A DNA stretch of 64,000 nucleotides from Methylobacterium sp. CB376 (GCF_029714205.1 NZ_CP121648.1:4849001-4913000), one strand, 5' to 3'. Shown: positions 25,518-36,277, counted from the stretch's first letter. Numbers and translations are program-made. Notes: generated by a model not told the origin, from the letters alone.

Positions 25518-25940
25518 ATGCTGCCGCCCATCGCCGAGATCGTGGACAATTTCGCGTTCCTGGAGGAGTGGGAGGACCGCCACCAGTACCTGATGGAACT
25601 CGGCCGCAAGCTGCCGCCGATGCCCGCCGAGGCGCGGAGCGACGCCAACAAGGTGCGGGGCTGCGTCAGCCAGGTCTGGCTCGAGACCCTGGTCGATCGA
25701 TCGGACGGCACGCCCCGCCTGCATTTCCTGGGCGATTCGGACGCGCACATCACCAAGGGCGTGGTCGCCGTGCTGATCGCCTTCTTCGACGGCCGCACGG
25801 CGGTGGACGCCGCGCGGGCGGACGCGCTCGGCCTGTTCCAGCAGCTCGGCCTCTCCGAGCACCTGACCGCGCAGCGCTCCAACGGCGCGCGGGCCATGAT
25901 GGAGCGCATCCGCTCCGACGCGGCGCGGCTGGCAGCCTGA
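25518..25940 (+). CDS. sufE: SufE family sulfur-acceptor protein
   Basis: The 140-residue protein matches SufE over its length: IVDNFAFLEEWEDRHQYLMELGRKLPPMP, then the active-site loop KVRGCVSQVWL with Cys49, the residue that takes persulfide sulfur from the desulfurase SufS. FFDGRTAVDA and the C-terminal helix LTAQRSNGARAMMERIR complete the fold. It works in iron-sulfur cluster assembly. No suf operon gene is adjacent, so this is a stand-alone copy, common in Rhizobiales. The ATG at 25518 (MLPPIAEI) is the family start. Confidence 0.92.
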   Translation: MLPPIAEIVDNFAFLEEWEDRHQYLMELGRKLPPMPAEARSDANKVRGCVSQVWLETLVDRSDGTPRLHFLGDSDAHITKGVVAVLIAFFDGRTAVDAARADALGLFQQLGLSEHLTAQRSNGARAMMERIRSDAARLAA

Positions 25941-26038
25941 TCCCGCTCGCGCGAAGGCAGCCGTTTCCGCGAGGAAGCGGGTGAGCCGTCCGGGCATGCG
26001 GTCGCACGGCTTGCACCGGCGGGCCTCCGGCGGCACAT

Positions 26039-26102
26039 GGCACTGGTTGATTCTGGCACCGGTTGACTCTGGCACCGATGGCCTCCGGCACCGATTGCCT
26101 CT
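26039..26102. repeat. 16-bp degenerate tandem repeat
   Basis: Four units of a GGCACCGGTTGACTCT-like sequence lie between sufE and the oligopeptidase gene, ending ten bases before its ATG. The units share GGCAC(C/T)G; the middle bases drift. Function is unknown; the last unit could affect ribosome access to the start. Confidence 0.7.
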
Positions 26103-26111
26103 CACGCGGTA

Positions 26112-28256
26112 ATGTCCATGACTTCGTCCCTTCGGCCGAGCTTGCCTTCCCCGACGGCGCCCGCGCGGCCCCACAGCTTCACCGTTCACGGGCGCACCGT
26201 CGAGGACCCCTATGCCTGGCTGAAGGCGGCGAATTGGCGGGAGGTGCTCAAGGATCCGGCGGCCCTGCCGGCGGAGATCCGGACCTACCTGGAGGCGGAG
26301 AACGCCTACGCGGAGGCGGCGCTCGGCCCGACCGCGTCCCTGCGCAAGACCCTCGTCGCCGAGATGCGCGCGCGGATCCGCGAGGATGAGAGCAGCGTCC
26401 CCAACGTCGACGGTCCCTTCGCCTACTACACCCGTCACCGGGAGGGGGGGCAGCATCCCCTGGTCTGCCGCCGTCCCGCCGCCGGGATCGAGGCGGTGCC
26501 GGTCGAGCGCCTCGCGGGCGAGGGCGAGGAGATCCTGATCGACGGCGACCGCGAGGGCGAGGGCCACGCCTTCTTCGATCTGTCGAGCGTGGCCCATTCG
26601 GACGACCATCGCCTGCTGGCCTGGAGCGCCGACACCAAGGGATCCGAACTCTACACGATCCGGGTGCGCGACCTCGCCTCCGGCCGGGACCGCGAGGACG
26701 CCGTCCTGGCGACGACCGGGGAGGCGGTCTGGAGCGCGGACGGCGCGGCCTTCTGGTACGTCGCCGTCGACGAGAACCACCGGCCGGCCAAGGTGATGCT
26801 GCACCGGCTCGGCACCCCCCAGGTCGACGACGAGACGGTCTACGAGGAGCCCGATTCCGGCTTCTTCGTCGGCATCGAGGAGACCCAGTCCGGCGCCTTC
26901 CTGGCCATCACGGCCAACGACCACGAGACCTCCGAGGTCCACCTGATCGACAGGGCGCGGCCGGGCACCTTCTACCGGACCGTCGCGCCGCGGACCGACA
27001 AGCTGATCTACTCGGTGGAGCACCGCGGCGACGAGCTCTTCATCCGCACCAACGCGGACGGGGCGGAGGATTTCAAGATCGTGGTGGCGCCGCTCGCCGA
27101 TCCGGGCCGGGCAAACTGGCGCGACCTCATCCCGCACCGCCCGGGCGTGATGATCCGCTTCCTACACGTGCTGGCGCGGCACCTCGTGCGGCTGGAACTG
27201 GAGAATGCGCGGCCGCGGCTGATCGTCCGGGACGCGGCCGGCGACGAGCACGCGGTGGCCTTCGAGGAGGAGGCCTACTCGCTCGGCCTGCTGCCGGGCC
27301 TGGCCTTCGACACCGACGAGGCGCGCTTCGTCTACTCGTCCCTGACCACGCCGGCGGAGATCTACGATTACGACCTCTCGACCCGCACCCGGCGCCTGCG
27401 CAAGCGCCAGGAGGTGCCGAGCGGCCACGACCCGGCGCGCTACGTGACCCGCCGCCTGTTCGCGACCGCGCCGGACGGGGAGCGCGTGCCGATCTCGCTC
27501 TTCCACCGCCGCGACTGCCCGCTCGACGGCACGGCGCCGCTCCTCCTCTACGGCTACGGCTCCTACGGCTCGCTGATGTCGGCGAGCTTCCGCACCAACC
27601 CGCTCTCGCTCGTGGACCGCGGCTTCGTCTACGCCATCGCGCATGTCCGCGGCGGCACCGAGAAGGGCTGGCGCTGGTACCTCGACGGCAAGCGCGAGAA
27701 GAAGCCGAACACTTTCTCGGATTTCGTCGCCTGCGCCGGCGCGCTGATCGAGGCCCGCTATACCTCGGCCGGCAGGATCGTCGCCCATGGCGGCAGCGCG
27801 GGCGGGATGCTGATGGGGGCGGTGGCCAACCTCGCGCCCGAGCTCTTCGCCGGCATCGTGGCGGACGTGCCCTTCGTGGACGTGCTCAACACGATGCTCG
27901 ACGGCGACCTGCCGCTGACCCCGCCGGAATGGCCCGAATGGGGCAATCCGGGCGCGGACCCGAAGGCCTTCGAGACCATCCTGTCCTACTCGCCCTACGA
28001 CAACCTGCGGGCCGCCGCCTATCCGGCGATCCTGGCGCTGGGGGGCCTGACGGATCCCCGGGTGACCTACTGGGAGCCCGCGAAATGGGTGGCGCGCCTG
28101 CGCGCCACCATGACCGGGGGCGGTCCGGTCCTGCTGCGCATCAACATGGAGGCGGGGCACGGGGGCGCGGCCGGGCGCTTCGACCGGCTGGAAGAGGTGG
28201 CGCTGATCTACGCCTTCGCGCTCGCCGTGGCCGGCAAGGCGGGGGAGGCCGCCTGA
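26112..28256 (+). CDS. ptrB: Oligopeptidase B (S9 serine peptidase)
   Basis: The 714-residue enzyme has an N-terminal seven-bladed propeller (from DPYAWLKAANW) and a C-terminal alpha/beta hydrolase domain. Signatures are YGYGSYGSLMSASF, HVRGGTEKGW, KKPNTFSDFVACA, the nucleophile elbow GGSAGGMLMGA with Ser562, PFVDVLNTMLD and LPLTPPEWPEWGNP, which together define oligopeptidase B. The His lies in MEAGHGGAAGR near the C-terminus. It cleaves short peptides after basic residues in the cytoplasm. The length matches the family. A second ATG two codons later is an alternative start. It appears to be monocistronic. Confidence 0.93.
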   Translation: MSMTSSLRPSLPSPTAPARPHSFTVHGRTVEDPYAWLKAANWREVLKDPAALPAEIRTYLEAENAYAEAALGPTASLRKTLVAEMRARIREDESSVPNVDGPFAYYTRHREGGQHPLVCRRPAAGIEAVPVERLAGEGEEILIDGDREGEGHAFFDLSSVAHSDDHRLLAWSADTKGSELYTIRVRDLASGRDREDAVLATTGEAVWSADGAAFWYVAVDENHRPAKVMLHRLGTPQVDDETVYEEPDSGFFVGIEETQSGAFLAITANDHETSEVHLIDRARPGTFYRTVAPRTDKLIYSVEHRGDELFIRTNADGAEDFKIVVAPLADPGRANWRDLIPHRPGVMIRFLHVLARHLVRLELENARPRLIVRDAAGDEHAVAFEEEAYSLGLLPGLAFDTDEARFVYSSLTTPAEIYDYDLSTRTRRLRKRQEVPSGHDPARYVTRRLFATAPDGERVPISLFHRRDCPLDGTAPLLLYGYGSYGSLMSASFRTNPLSLVDRGFVYAIAHVRGGTEKGWRWYLDGKREKKPNTFSDFVACAGALIEARYTSAGRIVAHGGSAGGMLMGAVANLAPELFAGIVADVPFVDVLNTMLDGDLPLTPPEWPEWGNPGADPKAFETILSYSPYDNLRAAAYPAILALGGLTDPRVTYWEPAKWVARLRATMTGGGPVLLRINMEAGHGGAAGRFDRLEEVALIYAFALAVAGKAGEAA

Positions 28257-28262
28257 TTCGCC

Positions 28263-28952
28263 TCAGGGCAGCGCGACCCCGAAGGCCTCGCGGTAGCCGC
28301 GCCGGCCTTCGGGCGTGATGAGCAGGGCCCGCGACCCGGCCTCGCGCCGGATCCAGCCCTGATCGAGGCCGTGCGCGCAGAGGGCGGCGCCGAGGCGCCC
28401 TGCGAGGTGCGGCCGCCGCTCGCTCCAGTCGAGGCAGGGGCGGCACAGGGGGGCACCGCGCGCGGGGCCGGTCACCGGGAGGGCGACGCCGAGGGCCGTG
28501 AGCCGGGCCAGCCCGGTCGGCGTGACGAGCCCCGCCTCCTCCGCGATCTCGATCCAGCCCGCCGCGGCCAGGGCCTCGGCGAGCGCGACGCCGAGCCGCC
28601 CGGCGATGTGGTCGTAGCAGGTGCGGGCGAGGCGCAGGCGCGCGTCGCGCGGTCCGGTGGGGGGCCCGGGGGCGGCCTCCCCGGCGACCTGCATCAGGCC
28701 CTCGATCAGGTGCGCGACGGCCGGACCGGCGAGGCGGTGGTAGCGGTGGCGGCCCTGGCGGGCGACGACGAGGAGGCCGGCCCGGGTCAGCTGCGCGAGG
28801 TGGCCGCTCGCGGTCTGGGGCGTGATCCCGGCGACCCCGGCGAGTTCGCCCGCCGTGAGCGCGCGCCCGTCCATGAGCGCCTGCATCATCGCCGCCCGGG
28901 CGGGATCGCCGATCAGGGCGCCGAGCTGCGCGATCGTGGCGGTGGTGACCAT
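28263..28952 (-). CDS. ArsR-type winged-helix regulator with C-terminal domain
   Basis: The 229-residue protein begins with an ArsR-like HTH (IAQLGALIGDPARAAMMQALMDGRALTAGELAGVAGITPQTASGHLAQLTRAGLL, then the wing VARQGRHRYHRLAG). A C-terminal extension of about 130 residues contains two close cysteines (LCRPCLDWSERRPHLAGRLGAALCAHGLDQGW), typical of a longer ArsR subgroup in Rhizobiales. The cysteines could sense metal or thiol stress. The start at 28952 (MVTTATI) is the last ATG before the HTH. It is divergent from a DUF1127 gene, a pairing that suggests control of that gene. The ligand is unknown. Confidence 0.85.
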   Translation of the reverse strand: MVTTATIAQLGALIGDPARAAMMQALMDGRALTAGELAGVAGITPQTASGHLAQLTRAGLLVVARQGRHRYHRLAGPAVAHLIEGLMQVAGEAAPGPPTGPRDARLRLARTCYDHIAGRLGVALAEALAAAGWIEIAEEAGLVTPTGLARLTALGVALPVTGPARGAPLCRPCLDWSERRPHLAGRLGAALCAHGLDQGWIRREAGSRALLITPEGRRGYREAFGVALP

Positions 28953-29053
28953 CCGGAAGCCCTCCTGCCCGAGAGGTAGCACGGGAGGACGCGCCACGCT
29001 TCGGCCGCGGCCGCAGCATCGGGCGCGGGCCGGCGGCAGGGTGAGGCCAGGAG

Positions 29054-29113
29054 CCAGCCCGCTATGGGCCAGCCCGCTATGAGCCAGCCCGCCGTGATCC
29101 AGCCCGACAGGAC
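29054..29113. repeat. 15-bp tandem repeat at the DUF1127 gene start
   Basis: Four units of CCAGCCCGCTATGGG type lie head to tail across the translation start. They give the N-terminal MGQPA, MSQPA, VIQPD pentapeptides and two in-frame ATG codons 15 bases apart, so copy number changes move or duplicate the start. Confidence 0.75.
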
Positions 29114-29294
29114 CCACCCCGCGCCGCTCGCTGCTCCGTTGCGCGCGCGGCTGCGCGCGCTCCTCGTGCTCTGCCTGCGGCACCACCGCACCCGCTGGGA
29201 GCTGCGCGACCTGAGCCCGCACCTCCTGGCGGATATCGGCCTCGACGAGGATCGACGGCAGGCGGAATGCGCGAAGCCGTTCTGGCGCGGTTGA
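29064..29294 (+). CDS. DUF1127 (YjiS-like) small protein
   Basis: The 76-residue protein has an Arg-rich helix (LRARLRALLVLCLRHHRTRWELRDL) followed by the DUF1127 core SPHLLADIGLDEDRRQAECAKPFW. DUF1127 proteins are short Arg-rich proteins of alphaproteobacteria, in some cases linked to small-RNA-mediated phosphate and carbon control. AGGAG precedes the ATG at 29064 by about ten bases; the ATG at 29079 is an alternative. The first 15 residues come from a tandem DNA repeat. It is divergent from an ArsR-type regulator that may control it. Confidence 0.85.
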   Translation: MGQPAMSQPAVIQPDRTHPAPLAAPLRARLRALLVLCLRHHRTRWELRDLSPHLLADIGLDEDRRQAECAKPFWRG

Positions 29295-29606
29295 GCGGGC
29301 AGCCGGAGCGGAGAGGGCGCGGTCAGTACGGGCAGGCGAGACCGGCGGTCATGGCCCAGGACCGTTGGTTCCGTTCGCGAATCGCCGCCGAGCCCTGGGC
29401 TTGGTGCCGACGATTGGTAAGGGCCGACGGCCCGACGCGTCCGCATGCTGGGCCGCCGGTGTGACCCCACCCCTCACGGCGCGGTCCCGTGCTCGCCCCC
29501 GGACCGGCATGAGCCATGCCGGGCGTCGCGCGCGAGGACGCGGCGAGCCCCGCTTCGGCGGCCGGAGCGGCGCGGTTGATCGGCCTCGGCGGCGAGGGGG
29601 CGGGGA
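29295..29606. other. Intergenic region, nothing recognised
   Basis: About 310 bases between the DUF1127 gene and the 3' end of gyrA (convergent). Reading frames here are GC-driven noise. No clear terminator hairpin with a T-run was found for either gene. Confidence 0.4.
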
Positions 29607-32351
<2,745 letters not shown>

Positions 32352-32717
32352 ACTCTCGCGGGGGCCGACGGGGCCACGGGGAAACTAGCCGATTTCGGGT
32401 GCCGCCGCCAGCAGCGCGGCAGTGGCCGGAATGGATGCGCCAGCAATGATTTAGATGGGGTTTCCGGGTCCCCCGCGCAACCCGGATCCGGCCGCTGCGC
32501 GCCCCGCCGGACGCGACGGCCCGGACCGACGGATCCGGGTCGTGGTCGTGGCCGCGCCGCGATGGGCCGCGACGCCGCGTGGCCGAGATCCCGGAGCCGC
32601 GCCCGATCCGGTTGCGATCGGGCGCGGCTCCAAGTCATTGAGCTTGGTCAGTAATCTTGGTCAGCGATCCCGCCGCATCGTCCTCGACGAACCGGCATCC
32701 CCTTCGTCGCACATGCG
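32352..32717. other. Intergenic region between ssb and gyrA
   Basis: About 365 bases without a gene. It holds a strong hairpin at 32593-32631 and, nearer gyrA, the A/T-richer patch around 32440-32460 that may contain the gyrA promoter. Nothing else was recognised. Confidence 0.45.
32593..32631 (-). terminator. Perfect 16-bp hairpin downstream of ssb
   Basis: GGAGCCGCGCCCGATC (32593-32608) pairs perfectly with GATCGGGCGCGGCTCC (32616-32631) around a 7-base loop. It lies 87 bases past the ssb stop and well before gyrA. There is no T-run, so it is more likely an RNA-stabilising or Rho-assisted 3' end than a classic intrinsic terminator. Confidence 0.55.
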
Positions 32718-33233
32718 CTAGAACGGGATGTCGTCGTCCAGGTCGTCGTAGCGCTTCTGGCCGCCGCCCGCCGGGGCCGGCCGGCGCTCGCCGCCCGAGG
32801 AGCGGCCGCCGCCGCCGAAATCGCCGCCGCGGCTGATCTGACCGCCGCCCATGTCGTCGGCCGCGCCCATCTCGCCGCCGCCGCGCCCGTCGAGGATCGT
32901 CAGCTCGCCCCGGAAACGCTGCAGCACCACCTCGGTCGTGTACTTCTCGACGCCGGACTGGTCCTGCCACTTGCGGGTCTGGAGCTGCCCCTCGACGTAG
33001 ACCTTAGAGCCCTTGCGCAGGTACTGCTCGGCCACGCGGGCCAGATTCTCGTTGTAGATCACGACCGAGTGCCACTCGGTCTTCTCCTTGCGCTCCCCGG
33101 ACTGCTTGTCCTTCCAGGATTCCGAGGTCGCGAGCCGGAGATTCACCACCGGGTCGCCGGAGGCGAGGCGGCGCACCTCGGGGTCGCGCCCGAGATTGCC
33201 CACCAGGATCACCTTGTTCACGCTGCCCGCCAT
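32718..33233 (-). CDS. ssb: Single-stranded DNA-binding protein
   Basis: The 171-residue protein has the OB fold of SSB ([23 protein letters not shown], then [39 protein letters not shown]), a Gly-rich flexible linker, and the acidic C-terminal tip DDLDDDIPF, through which SSB recruits replication and repair proteins. The ATG at 33233 follows AAGGAGA and begins the conserved MAGSVNK. A GTTC-N7-GTTC SOS box lies 158 bases upstream, so LexA control is expected, as for ssb in many alphaproteobacteria. A terminator for the small RNA on the same strand isolates it from upstream transcription. Confidence 0.97.
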   Translation of the reverse strand: MAGSVNKVILVGNLGRDPEVRRLASGDPVVNLRLATSESWKDKQSGERKEKTEWHSVVIYNENLARVAEQYLRKGSKVYVEGQLQTRKWQDQSGVEKYTTEVVLQRFRGELTILDGRGGGEMGAADDMGGGQISRGGDFGGGGRSSGGERRPAPAGGGQKRYDDLDDDIPF

Positions 33234-33390
33234 CACGCTCTCCTTGCCGTCCATCTCTCTCGGGCTGCCGCGCCCGGCCCTGGGCCGCGCACCGTCCGCG
33301 GGACGGCGCGAGGGTGGGCCGAACGGATCCGCACCGGCAAGGCCGACGGGCCGCCTGTGCCCGGAACACACAGCCGGTGGGATCGCTCTT

Positions 33391-33405
33391 GTTCTATATT
33401 TGTTC
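33391..33405. promoter_or_regulatory. LexA-type SOS box GTTC-N7-GTTC (ssb)
   Basis: GTTC (33391-33394), TATATTT, GTTC (33402-33405) is an exact match to the direct-repeat SOS box of alphaproteobacterial LexA. It is located upstream of ssb on the opposite strand and overlaps the most A/T-rich point of this gap, where a promoter is expected. LexA would repress ssb until DNA damage. Confidence 0.75.
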
Positions 33406-33458
33406 GGCGTTTCGGGCAAGGGGGCGCGCCCTCGCCGGCCGGAGAACGACCCCCAAAG

Positions 33459-33485
33459 AAAAAAGGCCACACGCGCGGTGTGGCC
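33459..33485 (-). terminator. Intrinsic terminator of the MmgR-type small RNA
   Basis: Read on the minus strand, an 8-bp perfect stem (GGCCACAC / GTGTGGCC) with loop CGCGC is followed at once by six T. This is a textbook Rho-independent terminator and ends the small RNA that starts near 33547. Confidence 0.88.
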
Positions 33486-33547
33486 CAAGTCTAGGGAGGA
33501 AACGCCCAAAGAGGGCAGCAGAACGACGACGCCATCGCCGTGCTGCA
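33459..33547 (-). ncRNA. suhB/MmgR (alpha-r8) family small RNA
   Basis: The minus strand gives an RNA of about 85-90 bases. It has a 5' hairpin (GCAGCA ... TGCTGC, 33512-33546), a single-stranded core GGGCGTTTCCTCCCTAGAC with the UUUCCUCCC anti-Shine-Dalgarno-like stretch, and a terminator hairpin followed by T6. This order and core are the hallmark of the suhB/MmgR family of Hyphomicrobiales. In Sinorhizobium meliloti, MmgR binds Hfq and limits polyhydroxybutyrate granule protein and polymer when nitrogen is low. A promoter with TTGCCC and TATATT spaced by 18 bases lies just upstream. Targets here are unknown; the family call rests on motif memory, not a covariance search. Confidence 0.8.
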
Positions 33548-33553
33548 ACGCCA

Positions 33554-33583
33554 AATATAGGCTCGCGCCATTGCTCGGGGCAA
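33554..33583 (-). promoter_or_regulatory. Promoter of the MmgR-type small RNA
   Basis: On the minus strand, TTGCCC (complement of 33578-33583) and TATATT (complement of 33554-33559) are separated by 18 bases, fitting a sigma-70 promoter. A start near 33547 would place the first base just before the 5' hairpin of the small RNA. Confidence 0.65.
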
Positions 33584-33803
33584 GTGCCTCGAAGGTCTCG
33601 TCAAGGGATTGGTGGCAGCTGATGCAGAGAAGCCACGCGCTGTGCTGAACGGCCGGTTGACGCCGGCCGCGGACGAGGGCCGATCAGGCCGGCGACGTGC
33701 CGCAGAGGAGCCCGCGCTGCCCGGCGGAGGATCGGGGCGGCCGCCGGATCCGGAGGCGGCGCACCCCGTTCTCGTTGCGGAGCCGGCCGCCGTGGAGGAA
33801 CCC

Positions 33804-34685
33804 GTGCTGACAGACCTGCCTGAGGTGACGACGCGGGCGATCCGGGTCCGCGGGACGGTGCTGCACCTCGCCGAGGCCGGGCCGCCGGACGGGCCGCTCA
33901 CGCTGCTGCTGCACGGATTCCCGGAATTCTGGTACGGCTGGCGCCACCAGATCGGCCCGCTCGCCGCCGCGGGCCTGCGGGTGGTCGCGCCCGACCAGCG
34001 CGGCTACGGGGCGAGCGGCAAGCCGAAGGATCTCGGAGCCTATCACCTGGACGAGCTGGCGGCGGACGTGATCGGCCTCGCCGACGCGTTCGCGCGGGAC
34101 AGGATCCGGCTCGTCGGTCACGATTGGGGAGGCGTCGTGGCGTGGCAATGCGCGGCCCGGTACGCCGAGCGGGTCGAGCGCGCCGCGATCCTCAATGCGC
34201 CGCACCCGGACGTGTTCTTCGGCTATGTCGGGCGCCATCCGACCCAGATCCTGCGCAGCAGCTACATGGGCCTGTTCCAGCTGCCCTGGCTGCCCGAGGC
34301 GCTGCTGCGCGCGGGCGATTTCGCGCTGCTGCGCCGCGCGCTAGCGGGATCGAGCCGCCCCGGGACCTTCGACGCGGCCGCGCTCGACCGCTACGCCCGG
34401 GCTTGGAGCGAGCCCGGAGCCCTCACCGGCATGCTCAACTGGTACCGCGGGCTGCGCCTGCCCCGGCGCCCGCTCCCGGATCCCGTCCGACCGCCGGTTC
34501 TGATCCTGTGGGGCGAGCGGGACACCGCGCTCGAAGCGGGGCTCGCCGAGGCCAGCCTCGCGCGCTGCGCCGCGGGGGAGATCCGGCACTTTCCGGAGGC
34601 CACGCACTGGGTCCAGCACGAGGAAGCGGCGGAGGTGAACCGCGCCCTCCTGACCTTCCTGACCGGCGCCGCCGCGACCGCGTGA
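33804..34685 (+). CDS. Alpha/beta hydrolase, epoxide hydrolase-like
   Basis: The 293-residue enzyme has the epoxide hydrolase/haloalkane dehalogenase plan: oxyanion motif HGFPEFWYGWR (residues 38-47), nucleophile elbow VGHDWGG with Asp107, a helical cap, a later acid in LWGERDT, and the catalytic His in THWVQHE. The HGFPEFW and GHDWGG forms favour soluble epoxide hydrolase; without the two cap tyrosines being certain, a related dehalogenase or fluoroacetate-type hydrolase remains possible. The GTG start at 33804 is chosen because GGAGGA lies just before it; upstream codons are Arg/Pro noise. It is monocistronic and divergent from the small RNA and ssb. Confidence 0.88.
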   Translation: MLTDLPEVTTRAIRVRGTVLHLAEAGPPDGPLTLLLHGFPEFWYGWRHQIGPLAAAGLRVVAPDQRGYGASGKPKDLGAYHLDELAADVIGLADAFARDRIRLVGHDWGGVVAWQCAARYAERVERAAILNAPHPDVFFGYVGRHPTQILRSSYMGLFQLPWLPEALLRAGDFALLRRALAGSSRPGTFDAAALDRYARAWSEPGALTGMLNWYRGLRLPRRPLPDPVRPPVLILWGERDTALEAGLAEASLARCAAGEIRHFPEATHWVQHEEAAEVNRALLTFLTGAAATA

Positions 34686-34807
34686 GCCTGTGGCGGGAAA
34701 GCGTCACCTGCCGGCGCACGTACGCGCCTGGGTTGACCGGCCCGACTCCCCTCGGCCATCCCGGCGCTTCCGCGCCGCCCGGCGGCGCTCCCGCGGAGGA
34801 GGGGACG

Positions 34808-35380
34808 ATGACGCCTCGCATCCTGGCGCCGCTCTGCGGCGCCGCCCTGCTGGCCCTGGCCGGCACCATGCCCGGCCACGCCGCCAGCCTGCTCGACAGC
34901 GGGCCGCTCGCCGATTTCCTGACGGTCTTCCGCCAGCAGGCGGTGCCCCGCCAGACCATCGGCTGGAACAGCCCCTACAAGCCCGGCACGGTCGTGGTCT
35001 CGACCAGCCAGCGGCGGCTCTACTACATCCTGCCGAACCAGGAGGCGATCCAGTACGGCGTCGGCGTGGGCCGCGACGGGTTCTCCTGGTCGGGCACCAA
35101 GACCGTGACGATGAAGAAGGAATGGCCGGCCTGGCGCCCGCCCGAGCAGATGCTCAGGCGCCGCCCGGACCTTCCGCGCTACATGGCCGGCGGCATGGAC
35201 AACCCGCTCGGCGCCCGGGCGCTGTATCTCGGCTCGTCGCTCTACCGCATCCACGGCTCGAACGAGCCCGAGACGATCGGGGCGGCGGTGTCCTCGGGAT
35301 GCATCCGCATGACGAACCGGGACGTCATCGACCTCTACGGCCGGGTGAAGGTCGGCACGAAGGTGGTGGTGCTGCCGTAG
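34808..35380 (+). CDS. L,D-transpeptidase (YkuD), convergent paralogue 1
   Basis: The 190-residue protein has a signal peptide (to about HAA, residue 26) and a YkuD domain with the catalytic motif HGSNEPETIGAAVSSGCIRM, the nucleophile being Cys165 and the His being His149. Such enzymes make 3-3 cross-links in peptidoglycan or attach outer-membrane proteins to it. The conserved upstream segments PGTVVVST, WSGTKTV and RYMAGGMDNPLGARALY identify the Rhizobiales group. GGAGGA precedes the ATG. It lies convergent with a paralogue 250 bases away. Confidence 0.94.
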   Translation: MTPRILAPLCGAALLALAGTMPGHAASLLDSGPLADFLTVFRQQAVPRQTIGWNSPYKPGTVVVSTSQRRLYYILPNQEAIQYGVGVGRDGFSWSGTKTVTMKKEWPAWRPPEQMLRRRPDLPRYMAGGMDNPLGARALYLGSSLYRIHGSNEPETIGAAVSSGCIRMTNRDVIDLYGRVKVGTKVVVLP

Positions 35381-35632
35381 GGACGGGGCGCGTCCCGCGG
35401 GCGTGTCGCCGAGCGGCCGCGGGGATCCCGCCCGGCGCCCTCCGGAGCGACTTCGCAGGCGGGGTGCCTCGCGGCGGGCACCCGAAGCGACGGGCCCGGC
35501 CGGGCGACCGCCCCGCGACCCGCGCGCATCGCGACCAACTCCCATGCGGAACGGGCCGCCCTCCCGGTGGAGAACGGCCCGTCGCACGCTCGCTGATCCG
35601 CCCGTCTCCGAAGAGCGTGACGGATCGGATTG

Positions 35633-36277
35633 TCAGTTGAGGACGACGACCCTGGAGCCGACCTTGACGCGCTCGTAGAGGTCGGTGACGTCGTCGTTGG
35701 TCATGCGGATGCACCCGGAGGAGACCGCCTGGCCGATCGTGTCGGGCTCGTTCGAGCCGTGGATGCGGTAGAGCGTGCCGCCGATGTACATGGCGCGGGC
35801 GCCGAGCGGGTTGTCGATGCCGCCGGCCATGTAGCGCGGCAGGTCGGGGCGGCGGGCCAGCATCTCCTTCGGGGGCGTCCAGGACGGCCACTCCTTCTTG
35901 GCGACGATCGTCTTCGTGCCCGACCAGGTGAAGCCCGGGCGGCCGACGCCGACCCCGTAGCGGATCGCCATGCCGTCGCCGAGCACGTAGTAGAGGCGGC
36001 GCTCGGCCGTCGAGACCACGACCGTGCCCGGAGCGTAGCGGCCGTCGAAGGGCACGAGCTCCCGCGGGATCGGGGCGACCTGCGCTTGGTCGGTGCTCCC
36101 GGCGGCCTGCCCCCGTCCGTAGGGAGCGGCGGAGAAGGGCGCCCCGTAGGGCCGGCTCGCGTAGTACTCCTCGCCGGGATTGACATCGAACGGGTCGTAG
36201 GGGGCCGCCTTGACCGGGGCCGAGGCGAGCACGCAGGCACCGAGGACGCCCGCGAGGGCGGAGGCGAAGATCTTCAT
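35633..36277 (-). CDS. L,D-transpeptidase (YkuD), convergent paralogue 2
   Basis: The 214-residue protein has a signal peptide (MKIFASALAGVLGACVLA) and an N-terminal Tyr/Pro/Gly-rich segment (residues 27-65) absent from the paralogue at 34808. The YkuD domain that follows has motif HGSNEPDTIGQAVSSGCIRM with Cys189 and matching flanks (PGTVVVST, WSGTKTI, RYMAGGIDNPLGARAMY). The two enzymes are clearly paralogous over the catalytic domain and arranged tail to tail. The role in peptidoglycan 3-3 cross-linking is inferred from the family. The start at 36277 is the only one giving a signal peptide. Confidence 0.94.
   Translation of the reverse strand: MKIFASALAGVLGACVLASAPVKAAPYDPFDVNPGEEYYASRPYGAPFSAAPYGRGQAAGSTDQAQVAPIPRELVPFDGRYAPGTVVVSTAERRLYYVLGDGMAIRYGVGVGRPGFTWSGTKTIVAKKEWPSWTPPKEMLARRPDLPRYMAGGIDNPLGARAMYIGGTLYRIHGSNEPDTIGQAVSSGCIRMTNDDVTDLYERVKVGSRVVVLN

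Noticed and set aside
35381..35632. Possible fifth copy of the TGATCC repeat (TGATCCGCC near 35594)
   Set aside because: Only the first seven bases match; the core GCGCCGCGCGGGC and the palindrome are missing.
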